Shown here one piece after another: positions 16,419-25,070 of a stretch of DNA of 47,234 nucleotides. The translations under genes and the position numbers were made by a program. The notes under the pieces are model-generated. The model ran no database searches. It was not told where the DNA came from and saw only the letters and a program-made list of their open reading frames with translations. The DNA is from Allobosea sp. ASV33 (GTDB lineage Bacteria; Pseudomonadota; Alphaproteobacteria; Rhizobiales; Beijerinckiaceae), in contig NZ_JAELTI010000035.1 in assembly GCF_016428755.1 (NCBI RefSeq), positions 1 through 47,234 on the forward strand, read 5' to 3'. Position 1 is the stretch's first letter. Every line of letters starts with the position of its first letter.

Positions 16419-16436
16419 GCATTCATGGCGCATTCA
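16419..16436 (+). promoter_or_regulatory. 11-bp-period direct repeat, candidate FeuP box
   Basis: GCATTCA occurs at 16419-16425 and 16430-16436, an exact 7-bp direct repeat with an 11-bp period, which is how OmpR/PhoP-type regulators bind. It ends 18 nt before the start of the FeuN-like gene, placing it at a promoter and suggesting autoregulation by the FeuP encoded just downstream. Confidence 0.5.
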
Positions 16437-16454
16437 GGCGGATGGGATTAGCCC

Positions 16455-16778
16455 ATGTCGATGATGCCGGTCGAACCGATCCTTGCTCTTGCGCTTATCG
16501 CCTCGTCGCCGATGCCGGTCATCCGCGTCGACGATGCGTCACCGATCTCCTGCCTGTCCTCCGAGGAAACGCGCGACGCCGTCGCCGAAGGGCGCGTCAT
16601 GCAGCCGGCTGAAGCCTCGCGCCACGCCCGCCACGCCGCGCCGGGCGAGGTCGTCCGCATCAGGCTCTGTCGACAGGGCGATGATTTCGTCTATGTGGTG
16701 ACGACGCTGAAGCGCGATGGCCGCGTTGCGAGGGTGACGCTGGAAGGACAATCCGGCAAGATCGCCACCATTCGCTGA
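16455..16778 (+). CDS. FeuN-like small PepSY-type protein
   Basis: A 107-residue protein with a short hydrophobic N terminus (PILALALIASSP), probably a weak signal peptide, and a single PepSY-like domain: ETRDAVAEGRVMQPAEA helix, then LCRQGDDFVYVVTTLKRDGRVARVTLE strands ending in GKIATIR. It lies 38 nt before a FeuP-type regulator. In Sinorhizobium meliloti a small periplasmic protein, FeuN, is encoded directly upstream of feuP and restrains the kinase FeuQ; position and size suggest the same role, but sequence identity to FeuN is unchecked. No good ribosome binding site precedes 16455; ATGs at 16461 and 16464 are possible starts. Confidence 0.65.
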   Translation: MSMMPVEPILALALIASSPMPVIRVDDASPISCLSSEETRDAVAEGRVMQPAEASRHARHAAPGEVVRIRLCRQGDDFVYVVTTLKRDGRVARVTLEGQSGKIATIR

Positions 16779-16816
16779 CGTCCGTCGCGGCTACCCCCAA
16801 CTGGAGCGACCCAACC

Positions 16817-17485
16817 GTGAGATTGCTCGTCGTCGAGGACGACAAGGACCTCAACCGCCAGATCGTGACCGCGCTGGAGAATGCCGGTTATGCCGTCGAC
16901 AAGGCTCTCGATGGCGAGGAGGGGCTCTATCTCGGCGAGACCGAGCCCTATGACGCGGTGATCCTTGATCTCGGCCTGCCGAAGGTCGATGGCGTATCCG
17001 TGCTGCAAGGCTGGCGCCGCGCCGGCAAGACCATGCCGGTGCTGATCCTGACCGCGCGCGATCGCTGGAGCGACAAGGTCTCGGGCTTCGACGCCGGCGC
17101 CGACGACTATGTCGTCAAGCCCTTCCATATCGAGGAACTGCTGGCCCGCGTCCGCGCCCTGCTGCGCCGCGCGGCCGGTCATGCGACCTCGGAGCTGTCC
17201 TGCGGCCCCGTCCGGCTCGATACCCGCGCCAGCCGCGTCGTCGTCGACGGCAATCCGGTCAAGCTCACCTCGCACGAGTACCGCCTGCTCTCCTACCTGA
17301 TGCATCATCAGGGTCGGGTCGTGTCGCGCACCGAACTGGTCGAGCATCTCTACGACCAGGATTTCGATCGCGATTCCAACACGATCGAGGTCTTCGTCGG
17401 CCGGCTCCGCAAGAAGCTCGGCGTCGACATCATCGAGACCGTCCGAGGCCTCGGCTATATCGCCGCCGCTCCGGAAAAGGTCTGA
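16817..17485 (+). CDS. feuP: FeuP-type response regulator (OmpR/PhoP family)
   Basis: A 222-residue OmpR-family regulator: receiver domain (residues 1-115) with acidic pocket at E7-D8-D9 and phosphoacceptor D51 in ILDLGLPKVDG, conserved K in VVKPFH, then a winged-helix DNA-binding domain ending NTIEVFVGRLRKKLG. It resembles PhoP and the rhizobial FeuP. The start is GTG, with GGAG 10 nt upstream. The gene order (FeuN-like, feuP, feuQ, then cycHJKL/ccm genes) matches that described for Rhizobium leguminosarum, which supports the name. The kinase gene begins 9 nt after the stop. Confidence 0.85.
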   Translation: MRLLVVEDDKDLNRQIVTALENAGYAVDKALDGEEGLYLGETEPYDAVILDLGLPKVDGVSVLQGWRRAGKTMPVLILTARDRWSDKVSGFDAGADDYVVKPFHIEELLARVRALLRRAAGHATSELSCGPVRLDTRASRVVVDGNPVKLTSHEYRLLSYLMHHQGRVVSRTELVEHLYDQDFDRDSNTIEVFVGRLRKKLGVDIIETVRGLGYIAAAPEKV

Positions 17486-17494
17486 TCGCGGGCG

Positions 17495-18874
17495 ATGCCG
17501 CTCAAGTCCCATCGCTATTCGCTGGGAACGCGGCTGTTCTTCTCGGCTGCTGTCTGCTGCGTGCTGATCCTGGTGCTGGCCGGCGTCGGTCTCACCACCT
17601 TCTACCGCCGCTCGGCCGAGCGCGGCTTCGACGAGCGGCTCTCCGTCTATATCAAGCAACTGGTCGCCGATCTCGCCGCCCCGCCCGAGACCGAGCGCCA
17701 GACCGTCGGTGATCTCGGCGAGCCGCGCTTCGACCTGCCGCTGACCGGCTGGTACTGGCAGATCACCAGGCTCGACGGGGAGCGGCCGAATGTCCGCGCC
17801 TCGCGCTCGCTGGTCGGCGGGCAACTGCCCAAGCTGCTCGATCAATCCATCGCGCCGAACAGCCGGGGCCTGCGCGAAAGCTATGTCTCCGGGCCGGACG
17901 ATCGCCGCCTGCGCATCCTGGAGCGCGAGATCGACGTCGGCGAGGATGGGCGCTTCACCGTCGCGGTCGCGGCGCCGGCCGACGAGATCGAGGGCGATAT
18001 TCAGGATTTCCGCTTCACGCTGGCGATGACCTTTGTGCTGCTCGGCATCGCATTGGTCGCTTCCACGCTCGTCCAGGTCCGCTTCGGCCTGCGCCCGCTG
18101 GTGCGTTTGCGCTCGGCCGTCGGCGCGGTCCGGACGGGCGAGAATCCGCGGATCGTCGGCCGATACCCGCCCGATCTCGCGCCGCTCGCGAGCGAGCTCA
18201 ACCAGCTCATCGATGCCAATCACGAAATCCTCGATCGCGCCCGCACCCAGGTCGGCAATCTCGCGCACGCGCTCAAGACCCCTCTCAGCGTGATGCTGAA
18301 CGAAGCCGGCACGAGCAGCGACGGCCAATTGCCCCAGACGGTTCGCGCGCAGGCCGCGATCATGCGCGATCAGGTCCAGTATTATCTCGACCGTGCCCGG
18401 GCGGCGGCGCTCTCCGGTGCGCTCGGCGGCGTGACCGAGATCGCGCCCTCCCTCGACGCATTGCTGCGCACCTTCACCAAGATCTCGCAGGGCAGGGGCA
18501 TTTCCGGCTCCCATACGATATCGCCCACCCTGCGTTTCCGTGGCGAGAAGCAGGATCTGGAGGAGATGCTCGGCAATCTCCTCGACAACGCCTTCAAATG
18601 GGCGGGCTCCACGGTCGAAGTTTCGCTTGCAAGCGAAAAGGCTGAAGATACCGAGCGGATCGCACTGCTGATCGACGATGATGGCCCCGGCCTACCGGAG
18701 GAAGCGATGGCCGATGTTCTGAAGCGCGGTCGCAGGCTGGACGAAACCACGCCGGGGTCCGGACTCGGCCTCTCGATCGTCGTCGACATCGCGAAGCTTT
18801 ATGGCGGCGGCCTGACCCTGCATCGCTCACCGCTGGGTGGGTTGAGGGCGCGCCTTGAGCTTCCTTCGGTTTAG
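17495..18874 (+). CDS. feuQ: FeuQ-type sensor histidine kinase (PhoQ-like)
   Basis: A 459-residue membrane kinase. Transmembrane helix 1 is at about residues 15-36 (FFSAAVCCVLILVLAGVGL), a periplasmic sensor of about 140 residues follows, and helix 2 lies near 178-196 (FTLAMTFVLLGIALVAS). A HAMP-like linker leads to the H box NLAHALKTPLSVM with H258, and the ATPase domain shows NLLDNAFKWA and GSGLGLS. The NLAHALKTP version of the H box is typical of the PhoQ group. Partner of FeuP; the signal may be relayed through the FeuN-like protein. Confidence 0.85.
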   Translation: MPLKSHRYSLGTRLFFSAAVCCVLILVLAGVGLTTFYRRSAERGFDERLSVYIKQLVADLAAPPETERQTVGDLGEPRFDLPLTGWYWQITRLDGERPNVRASRSLVGGQLPKLLDQSIAPNSRGLRESYVSGPDDRRLRILEREIDVGEDGRFTVAVAAPADEIEGDIQDFRFTLAMTFVLLGIALVASTLVQVRFGLRPLVRLRSAVGAVRTGENPRIVGRYPPDLAPLASELNQLIDANHEILDRARTQVGNLAHALKTPLSVMLNEAGTSSDGQLPQTVRAQAAIMRDQVQYYLDRARAAALSGALGGVTEIAPSLDALLRTFTKISQGRGISGSHTISPTLRFRGEKQDLEEMLGNLLDNAFKWAGSTVEVSLASEKAEDTERIALLIDDDGPGLPEEAMADVLKRGRRLDETTPGSGLGLSIVVDIAKLYGGGLTLHRSPLGGLRARLELPSV

Positions 18875-18941
18875 ACGAATTCTGCGCCGCGTGACCCTTT
18901 GTCACCATGAACACGAGCGGACGATTGGCTAAGAACGCCCC

Positions 18942-20045
18942 ATGATGATCTGGGCCATCTTTGCAGCCATGACCGGAGCGGCGGTTTTCGCCTTGCTCTG
19001 GCCGCTGAGCCATGGCCGGGCGCAGGGCTTCGCGGACGTGGCCGATGCCCGCAGCCTCTATCGCGCCCAGCTCAAGGAGATCGATCGCGATCTTGCCCGC
19101 AAGCTGATCGGCGACGAGGAGGCGCAAGCCGCTCGCACCGAAGCCGCGCGCCGCCTCCTGCGCGCCGCCGGAGACGAAGCCGGTCCCGCGGGCGAGACCG
19201 AACCTTCGCTGCGTCGCCGCCGCGCGAGCTCGGCCCTGATGCTCTCGGTCGTCCCGCTGCTCGCCCTCCTGATCTACGGTCTCTACGGCTCTCCCGGTCA
19301 GCCCGACCAGCCGCTGGCGGCGCGACTGGAGAATGCCGGGCCGCAACAGGATTTCGGTCTCGTCCTCGCCCGCATGGAAGCGCATCTCGCGGCCAATCCA
19401 GGCGATGCCAAGGGCTGGTCGCTGCTTGCGCCGATCTATCTGCGCCAGGGTCGCTATGACGAGGCTGCGAAAGCCTTCGCCGCCGCCGTCCGCTCCGGCA
19501 AGCCAGACCCCGAGCTTTATGCCGGCCTCGGCGAGGCCCGCATCATGGAAGCCGGCGGCGTCGTGACCGCCGCCGCGCGCGAGGCTCTGGCCGAATCCGT
19601 CAAGCTCGATCCGAAAAGCCCGCGAGCCCGCTATTATCTCGCCCTCGCCAAGGAACAGGACGGCGACGGCGAGGGCGCGCAGGCCGCACTCGCGCAATTG
19701 CTCGCCGAGGCGCCCGCCGGTGCCGATTGGGTCGGGGCCGTCCAGGCCCGGCTGGAACGCATGCAAGCCGATGCCGGCCGAAAGACGATCGCGGCGCTGC
19801 CGGAAGCCGAGCGCCAGCAGGCGATCAAGGCCATGGTCGATGGGCTCGCCGAGCGCTTGAGCGCCGGCGGCGGCAGCCTGCCCGAATGGACCCGTTTGAT
19901 CCGTGCCCGCGTTGTTCTCGGCGACAAGCCCGCCGCTCTGCAGGCTGTGAAGACCGCGCGCAAGCGGCTGGCAGGCGACAAGGATGCGCTTGCCGCCATC
20001 AATGGCCTCGCCGATGAATTGGCCTTGAAGGAGGCCGCGCCATGA
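18942..20045 (+). CDS. ccmI: Cytochrome c maturation protein CcmI (CycH)
   Basis: A 367-residue apocytochrome c chaperone. Two N-terminal membrane helices (residues 2-20 and about 97-115) flank a cytoplasmic loop containing the conserved [20 protein letters not shown] segment; the periplasmic remainder is a TPR domain with [25 protein letters not shown]. It presents apocytochrome to the haem lyase. First gene of a four-gene ccm unit; its TGA overlaps the ccmE ATG. Confidence 0.92.
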   Translation: MMIWAIFAAMTGAAVFALLWPLSHGRAQGFADVADARSLYRAQLKEIDRDLARKLIGDEEAQAARTEAARRLLRAAGDEAGPAGETEPSLRRRRASSALMLSVVPLLALLIYGLYGSPGQPDQPLAARLENAGPQQDFGLVLARMEAHLAANPGDAKGWSLLAPIYLRQGRYDEAAKAFAAAVRSGKPDPELYAGLGEARIMEAGGVVTAAAREALAESVKLDPKSPRARYYLALAKEQDGDGEGAQAALAQLLAEAPAGADWVGAVQARLERMQADAGRKTIAALPEAERQQAIKAMVDGLAERLSAGGGSLPEWTRLIRARVVLGDKPAALQAVKTARKRLAGDKDALAAINGLADELALKEAAP

Positions 20046-20557
20046 CGATTGCCCAGCCGACGCGGCCGCTCCCGGCGAAACGCCGCTTCACCCGTAAGCA
20101 GCGCAGGCTGACCCTGATCGCCGGCGCAGGCGCCGTGCTGTGCCTGGCGGCCGGCCTCGTCCTGTTCGCGATGCGCGACACGATCGTCTTCTTCTATGGG
20201 CCGACCGAGATCACGGAAAAGGGCGTGCAGCCTGGCACGCGCATGCGCCTCGGCGGGCTGGTCGAGGCCGGCTCAGTCCAGCGCGGCGGCGACCAGCGCG
20301 TCAGCTTCGCCGTCACGGATGGCAAGAGCTCGATCAAGGTCGGCTATGACGGCTTGCTGCCCGACCTCTTTCGGGAAGGTCAGGGCGTCGTGACCGAGGG
20401 CGTCTTCGAGGGCGCCGGCCGCTTCAAGGCGGATTCGGTGCTGGCCAAGCATGACGAGACCTATATGCCGCGCGAGGTCGCCGATACCTTGAAGAAGCAG
20501 GGGCATTGGCAGCCGGGCGGTGCCGGCGCCCCCGCAACCACCCCGGCAAACCCGTGA
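20042..20557 (+). CDS. ccmE: Cytochrome c maturation haem chaperone CcmE (CycJ)
   Basis: A 171-residue periplasmic haem chaperone anchored by one N-terminal helix (about residues 22-42). The beta-barrel domain contains the haem-binding site [11 protein letters not shown], with the covalently haem-linked histidine at H137. The flexible C-terminal tail is rich in G, A and P. Starts by ATGA overlap with ccmI. It carries haem to the CcmF/CcmH lyase encoded next. Confidence 0.95.
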   Translation: MTIAQPTRPLPAKRRFTRKQRRLTLIAGAGAVLCLAAGLVLFAMRDTIVFFYGPTEITEKGVQPGTRMRLGGLVEAGSVQRGGDQRVSFAVTDGKSSIKVGYDGLLPDLFREGQGVVTEGVFEGAGRFKADSVLAKHDETYMPREVADTLKKQGHWQPGGAGAPATTPANP

Positions 20558-20564
20558 GCCTGAT

Positions 20565-22541
20565 ATGATCGTCGAGATCGGTCACTACGCGCTCGCGCTC
20601 GCGCTCGGCGTCTCCGTGATCCAGGCGGTGGTGCCGTTCTGGGGCGTGTTCCGGCAGGACCGGACACTGGCTTCGGTCGGCAGCAGCGCGGCGCTGGTCT
20701 CGTTCGGGCTGGTGGCGTTGTCTTTCGCGGCGCTGGTCACGTCCTATGTCCGCTCCGATTTCTCGGTCGCGAACGTCGTCGCCAATTCCCATTCGGCGCA
20801 GCCGCTGATCTACAAATTCACCTCCGTCTGGGGCAATCACGAAGGCTCAATGCTGCTCTGGGTGCTGATCCTGACGCTGTTCGGGGCGCTGGTGGCCTTG
20901 TCGCGCCGCTCGTTGCCGCCGCGCCTGCGGGCCGGGGCGCTTGCCGCGCAAGGGCTCGTCGCGGCCGCCTTCCTTGCCTTCACCTTGCTGACCTCGAACC
21001 CGTTCCAGCGGCTTGTCCCCGTGCCGGCCGAGGGGCAGGATCTCAACCCGATCCTGCAGGATCTCGGTCTCGCGATCCATCCGCCGCTGCTCTATGTCGG
21101 CTATGTCGGCTTCTCCATCACCTATGCCTTCGCGGTCGCGGCGCTGATCGACGGGCGCATCGACGCGATGTGGGCGCGCGCCGTCCGGCCCTGGACCCTG
21201 CTGGCCTGGACCTTCCTGACGCTCGGCATCGCGATGGGCTCCTACTGGGCCTATTACGAGCTCGGCTGGGGCGGCTGGTGGTTCTGGGACCCGGTCGAGA
21301 ACGCCTCCTTCATGCCCTGGCTTGCCGGCACCGCCCTGATCCACTCGACCGTGGTGATGGAGAAGCGCGATGCGCTGAAGGTCTGGACGATCCTACTCGC
21401 GATCCTGACCTTCTCGCTCTCGCTGCTGGGCACCTTCATCGTCCGATCGGGCGTGCTGACCTCGGTGCATTCCTTCGCGACCGATCCGGCGCGCGGGCTC
21501 TTCATCCTCTTCATCCTGATCTTCTTCGTCGGCGGCTCGCTCGCGCTCTTCGCCTGGCGTGCGCCGCTGCTGCGGCAGGGCGGGCTGTTCGCGCCGGTCT
21601 CGCGGGAGAGCGCGCTCGTCGTCAACAACGTCTTCCTGGCGACGGCTTGCGCCACGGTCTTCGTCGGGACGCTCTATCCGCTGCTGCTCGAGATGATCAC
21701 CGGCGACAAGATTTCGGTCGGCGCGCCCTTCTACAACGCGACCTTCGTGCCGGTGATGGTGCCGCTTCTGCTCCTGCTGCCGATCGGCCAGTCGCTGGCC
21801 TGGAAGCGCGGCGATCTGCTCGGCGCAGGGCAGCGCAATGCCTTTGCGTTTGGGCTCGCGGTGCTGGCGGCTCTGGCACTGCTGTTCTTCATGCGCGGCG
21901 GGCCGGTCATGGCGCCGCTCGCCGTCGGTCTCGGCGTCTTCCTCGTTCTCGGTGCCGGTTTCGACCTCGGCGAGCGCATCGTGGCGCGTGCCAGCGGCTG
22001 GCGGGCGATGCTGTCGCGGGCGCGTGGCCTGCCGCGTTCGGCCTGGGGCACGGCCCTGGCCCATGCCGGCATCGGCCTCAGCATCATCGGCATCGCCGCC
22101 CAGGCCTGGAGCAGCGAGGCCATCGCCGTCCTCAAGCCCGGCGAGCGTCTGACCAGCGGCCGCTACACCATCGTGCTCGAAGGCATGTCGCCGCGCACGG
22201 GTCCGAATTTCCGGGCCGAGGTCGCCCGCTTCCAGCTCTTCGCCGGAGAGCGCGAGCTCGCTCCGGTCGAGGCCTCCAAGCGCGTCTACACGGCCCGCGC
22301 GATGCCGACCACGGAAGCCGGCATCCGGACGGACGGCCTGAGCCAGGCCTATGTCAGCCTTGGCGAGGCGCAGGATAGCGGCGTCGCGGTCCGTCTCTAC
22401 GATAAGCCGCTGATCCTGCTGATCTGGATCGGCTCGCTGGTCATGGCGCTTGGCGGCGGGCTCTCGCTGACCGATCGACGTTTCCGGCTGGCCGCACCGA
22501 AGCGCGCTGCGCCGGCCGCCGCCGTGCAGCCTGCGGAGTAG
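20565..22541 (+). CDS. ccmF: Cytochrome c haem lyase subunit CcmF (CycK)
   Basis: A 658-residue polytopic membrane protein of the CcmF/CcsA haem-handling family. The tryptophan-rich WWD domain GWGGWWFWDPVENASFMPW is at about residues 234-252, and conserved histidines flank it (SVWGNHEGSMLLW, LAIHPPLLY). About a dozen or more hydrophobic segments are visible. It attaches haem from CcmE to apocytochromes. ATG 20565 lies 7 nt after the ccmE stop. Confidence 0.95.
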   Translation: MIVEIGHYALALALGVSVIQAVVPFWGVFRQDRTLASVGSSAALVSFGLVALSFAALVTSYVRSDFSVANVVANSHSAQPLIYKFTSVWGNHEGSMLLWVLILTLFGALVALSRRSLPPRLRAGALAAQGLVAAAFLAFTLLTSNPFQRLVPVPAEGQDLNPILQDLGLAIHPPLLYVGYVGFSITYAFAVAALIDGRIDAMWARAVRPWTLLAWTFLTLGIAMGSYWAYYELGWGGWWFWDPVENASFMPWLAGTALIHSTVVMEKRDALKVWTILLAILTFSLSLLGTFIVRSGVLTSVHSFATDPARGLFILFILIFFVGGSLALFAWRAPLLRQGGLFAPVSRESALVVNNVFLATACATVFVGTLYPLLLEMITGDKISVGAPFYNATFVPVMVPLLLLLPIGQSLAWKRGDLLGAGQRNAFAFGLAVLAALALLFFMRGGPVMAPLAVGLGVFLVLGAGFDLGERIVARASGWRAMLSRARGLPRSAWGTALAHAGIGLSIIGIAAQAWSSEAIAVLKPGERLTSGRYTIVLEGMSPRTGPNFRAEVARFQLFAGERELAPVEASKRVYTARAMPTTEAGIRTDGLSQAYVSLGEAQDSGVAVRLYDKPLILLIWIGSLVMALGGGLSLTDRRFRLAAPKRAAPAAAVQPAE

Positions 22542-22545
22542 GTCG

Positions 22546-23016
22546 ATGCGGCGGATCGTCCTCATCATCGCCCTGATGCTGCCGGCCATGCCCGTGGCCC
22601 AAGCCGTGCAGCCGGATGAAATCCTGCCCAACCCGGCGCTGGAGCAGCGCGCGCGCGCAATCTCCGGCGGATTGCGCTGCCTCGTCTGCCAGAACCAGTC
22701 GATCGACGATTCCGATGCGCCGCTCGCCCGCGACCTGCGCATCCTCGTCCGGGAGCGCCTCGTCGCCGGCGACGACGACAAGGCCGTGGTCGATTTCGTC
22801 GTCGCCCGCTACGGCGATTTCGTCCTGCTGCGGCCGCCCTTCAATGCGCATACGGTGCTGCTCTGGGGCACGCCCTTCGCGATCCTGCTCTGCGCAGTCG
22901 CCTTCCTCTGGCGGCGTGCGCGCGAGCGAACGGCCGAGGCAAGCGCTTCGACCCCGCTATCTCCCGAAGAACAGGCGCGGCTCGCGGCCCTCATCGAACC
23001 GGATGACAAGCCTTAG
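22546..23016 (+). CDS. ccmH: Cytochrome c maturation thiol protein CcmH (CycL)
   Basis: A 156-residue CcmH/CycL protein: signal peptide (residues 1-20), the redox motif LRCLVCQNQS with C45 and C48, a helical segment DLRILVRERLVAGDDD and one C-terminal membrane helix (VLLWGTPFAILLCAVAFLW). It reduces the apocytochrome CXXCH disulfide before haem attachment. ATG 22546 is 4 nt after the ccmF stop. Its TAG overlaps the stop codon of the convergent gene (23013-23016), so the two transcripts must overlap. Confidence 0.94.
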   Translation: MRRIVLIIALMLPAMPVAQAVQPDEILPNPALEQRARAISGGLRCLVCQNQSIDDSDAPLARDLRILVRERLVAGDDDKAVVDFVVARYGDFVLLRPPFNAHTVLLWGTPFAILLCAVAFLWRRARERTAEASASTPLSPEEQARLAALIEPDDKP

Positions 23017-23537
23017 CGGCTGATCCCGCAGCGCTGGTGTAGTTCCTGTGAGTAGGCATGCATCGATCTTCCGGGGATCGCATATTTCACCATGCCGCGC
23101 GAGGCGGGCTGTGGTGAGGCATACACGGCATAAACCCGGGCGAAGCAATTGGCCTCGCTGCCCGCGTAGCCGCGCTCGGCTGCCACTCTCATCCCCGCGC
23201 CATGCATGCCGCCCCGGATGCGCGGCGCGCCCGGCGCGGCAAAGCGCTGGGCCTCCCGCCGCGCCGCGATATCCTGCAGCCGGTCGACGCCGCAGCGGGA
23301 GCGCTGTTCGGCATTGTAGGCCGGTGTCGACGTGGCAAACCAGCTACGTTTGCCGGCGGCGTTCTCGACAACGACCGCGTGTTTCGCGAAGACGCGCGCG
23401 TAGCAATCGGCGTTGGCATAGCCGCGCCCCTGCGCCACGCGAAGCCCGGCGCTGTAGGCCGAACCTTGCTGCGCAAGTGCCGGCCCGCTCAGGCAGGCCG
23501 CGACAAAAGACATCCCCCAGATCAAACGCATCGGCAT
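23013..23537 (-). CDS. Secreted hypothetical protein with two tandem cysteine-containing repeats
   Basis: A 174-residue protein with a signal peptide (MRLIWGMSFVAACLSGPALA). The mature part is two copies of a domain of about 60 residues: GLRVAQGRGYANADCYARVF...RSRCGVDR, then GMRVAAERGYAGSEANCFARVY...HQRCGISR. Each has one cysteine near the middle and one in RCG near the end, suggesting one disulfide per repeat. I do not recognise the family or function. ATG 23537 (MPMRL) and 23531 (MRLIW) are both possible; the former has GGGGGA upstream. It converges on ccmH with a 4-nt overlap of stop codons and is divergent from the Deg protease gene. Confidence 0.75.
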   Translation of the reverse strand: MPMRLIWGMSFVAACLSGPALAQQGSAYSAGLRVAQGRGYANADCYARVFAKHAVVVENAAGKRSWFATSTPAYNAEQRSRCGVDRLQDIAARREAQRFAAPGAPRIRGGMHGAGMRVAAERGYAGSEANCFARVYAVYASPQPASRGMVKYAIPGRSMHAYSQELHQRCGISR

Positions 23538-23718
23538 GGTCCCCCGGCTCTGACGTAGGGACACCGATGGCCCGGCCGCCGTCAAGGCGATCACGATTGG
23601 CCTTAGGTCGAATCTTACGAAACCGTCATCTTCAGGCCAAAGCCGCGTAAGGCGGCGGACGTCATGGTCCTCGTCACGAGCAGGGGAAAGCACCCTGTCG
23701 CTCCAAGAGGTTCCCGCC

Positions 23719-24897
23719 ATGACGACACAGACCGAAAATCGCAAATCCATCCTGAAGCGCGGCGCTCTTCTCGCCGGCACCGCCATTCTCGGCATTGGCC
23801 TGGCCGCCGGCATCGCCGACAGCGCCCTGATGCAGAACCACAGCGCCTTTGCGCAGCCGATCCAGCTTTCCGGCACGCAGGCCACCCTGCCTTCCTTCGC
23901 CGATCTCGTCGACAAGGTGAAGCCCGCCGTCGTCTCGGTCCGCGTCAAGACGCAGGTCGCCGCCGCCAAGGACGGGCAGAATCTCGACGATCTCCCGCCG
24001 GAACTGCGCCGCTTCTTCCGTGATTTCGGCGGAGAGGATGGCGGCCGTCAGAGCAAGCCGAAGCCGCAGATGGGCATGGCGCAGGGCTCCGGCTTCTTCG
24101 TCAGCCAGGACGGCTATGTCGTGACCAACAACCACGTCGTCGAGAACGCGGTCGAGGTCCAGCTCGTCACCGATGCCGGCAAGACGCTCGACGCCAAGGT
24201 CGTCGGCACCGATCCGCGCACCGATCTCGCCCTGCTCAAGGTCAAGGACGGCGGCAGCTATCCTTACGTCCAGCTTGCCGACGCCAAGGCGCGCATCGGC
24301 GACTGGGTGCTGGCGATCGGCAACCCCTTCGGCCTCGGCGGCACGGTCACGGCCGGTATCGTCTCGGCCCAGGGGCGCGATATCGGCTCCGGTCCCTATG
24401 ACGACTTCATCCAGATCGATGCGCCGATCAACCGCGGCAATTCGGGTGGCCCGACCTTCAACCAGAGCGGCGAGGTCGTCGGCGTCAACACCGCGATCTA
24501 CTCGCCCTCCGGTGGCAATGTCGGCATCGCCTTCGCGATTCCCGCCTCGACCGTCCGCCAGGTCGTGGACTCCCTGAAGAAGGACGGCACGGTGGCGCGC
24601 GGCTTCATCGGCGTGCAGATCCAGCCGGTGACCGGCGAGATGGCCGACGCGATCGGCCTGAAGGAGGCCAAGGGCGCGCTGGTCGCCGAGGCCCAGGGCA
24701 ACGGCCCGGCCGCCAAGGCCGGCATCCGCCGCGGCGACACGATCACCGCCGTCAACGGCGAGGCGATCAAGGACGCCCGCGAGCTGTCGCGCAAGATCGC
24801 GACCTTCGCGCCGGGCGCCAAGACCACGATCACCGTCTTCCGCGAAGGCAAGTCGCGGGACGTGACCTTCGAGGTCGGCCGCCAGCCGGCGGCCTGA
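23719..24897 (+). CDS. degP: Periplasmic Deg/HtrA serine protease with one PDZ domain
   Basis: A 392-residue HtrA-family protease that degrades or refolds damaged envelope proteins. An N-terminal signal or anchor segment (residues 15-33) is followed by the trypsin-like domain with H139 (NNHVVE), D169 (TDLALLKV) and S242 (GNSGGP), then one PDZ domain (about residues 285-385). Classical DegP has two PDZ domains and about 470 residues; here the protein ends after the first, more like DegS or short rhizobial Deg proteins. In rhizobia a degP gene commonly follows cycHJKL, as here. Confidence 0.88.
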   Translation: MTTQTENRKSILKRGALLAGTAILGIGLAAGIADSALMQNHSAFAQPIQLSGTQATLPSFADLVDKVKPAVVSVRVKTQVAAAKDGQNLDDLPPELRRFFRDFGGEDGGRQSKPKPQMGMAQGSGFFVSQDGYVVTNNHVVENAVEVQLVTDAGKTLDAKVVGTDPRTDLALLKVKDGGSYPYVQLADAKARIGDWVLAIGNPFGLGGTVTAGIVSAQGRDIGSGPYDDFIQIDAPINRGNSGGPTFNQSGEVVGVNTAIYSPSGGNVGIAFAIPASTVRQVVDSLKKDGTVARGFIGVQIQPVTGEMADAIGLKEAKGALVAEAQGNGPAAKAGIRRGDTITAVNGEAIKDARELSRKIATFAPGAKTTITVFREGKSRDVTFEVGRQPAA

Positions 24898-24905
24898 TCA
24901 GGATT

Positions 24906-24951
24906 GCATCGGGCTTCCCCGGAAGGCGGTTTCCGCTTTCCGGTCCGATGC
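24906..24951 (+). other. Long hairpin downstream of the Deg protease gene
   Basis: Nested arms GCATCGG/CCGATGC (24906-24912, 24945-24951), CCGGAA/TTCCGG (24919-24924, 24938-24943) and GCGG/CCGC (24926-24929, 24933-24936) form one extended stem starting 9 nt after the stop codon. There is no U tract, so it is more likely an mRNA 3'-end stabiliser or a repeat remnant than a terminator. Confidence 0.5.
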
Positions 24952-25007
24952 TGAAGCAGGGTCCCTTGGTTTCCTGTCGCCCCAGCCTAGGGATCTTGCC
25001 GTCGCGG

Positions 25008-25044
25008 CGGCAGGCCGGATGCGTATCCTCCGGCCTGCCGTTTT
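25008..25044 (+). terminator. Intrinsic terminator between the Deg protease and the response regulator
   Basis: CGGCAGGCCGGA (25008-25019) pairs perfectly with TCCGGCCTGCCG (25029-25040) over a 9-nt loop, followed by TTTT. It lies 110 nt after the Deg stop and 27 nt before the next start codon. Termination here would leave the two-component genes little room for a separate promoter unless they are read through or nearly leaderless. Confidence 0.75.
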
Positions 25045-25070
25045 CGCGTTTCTTGGGATAGGGTTGGTCT

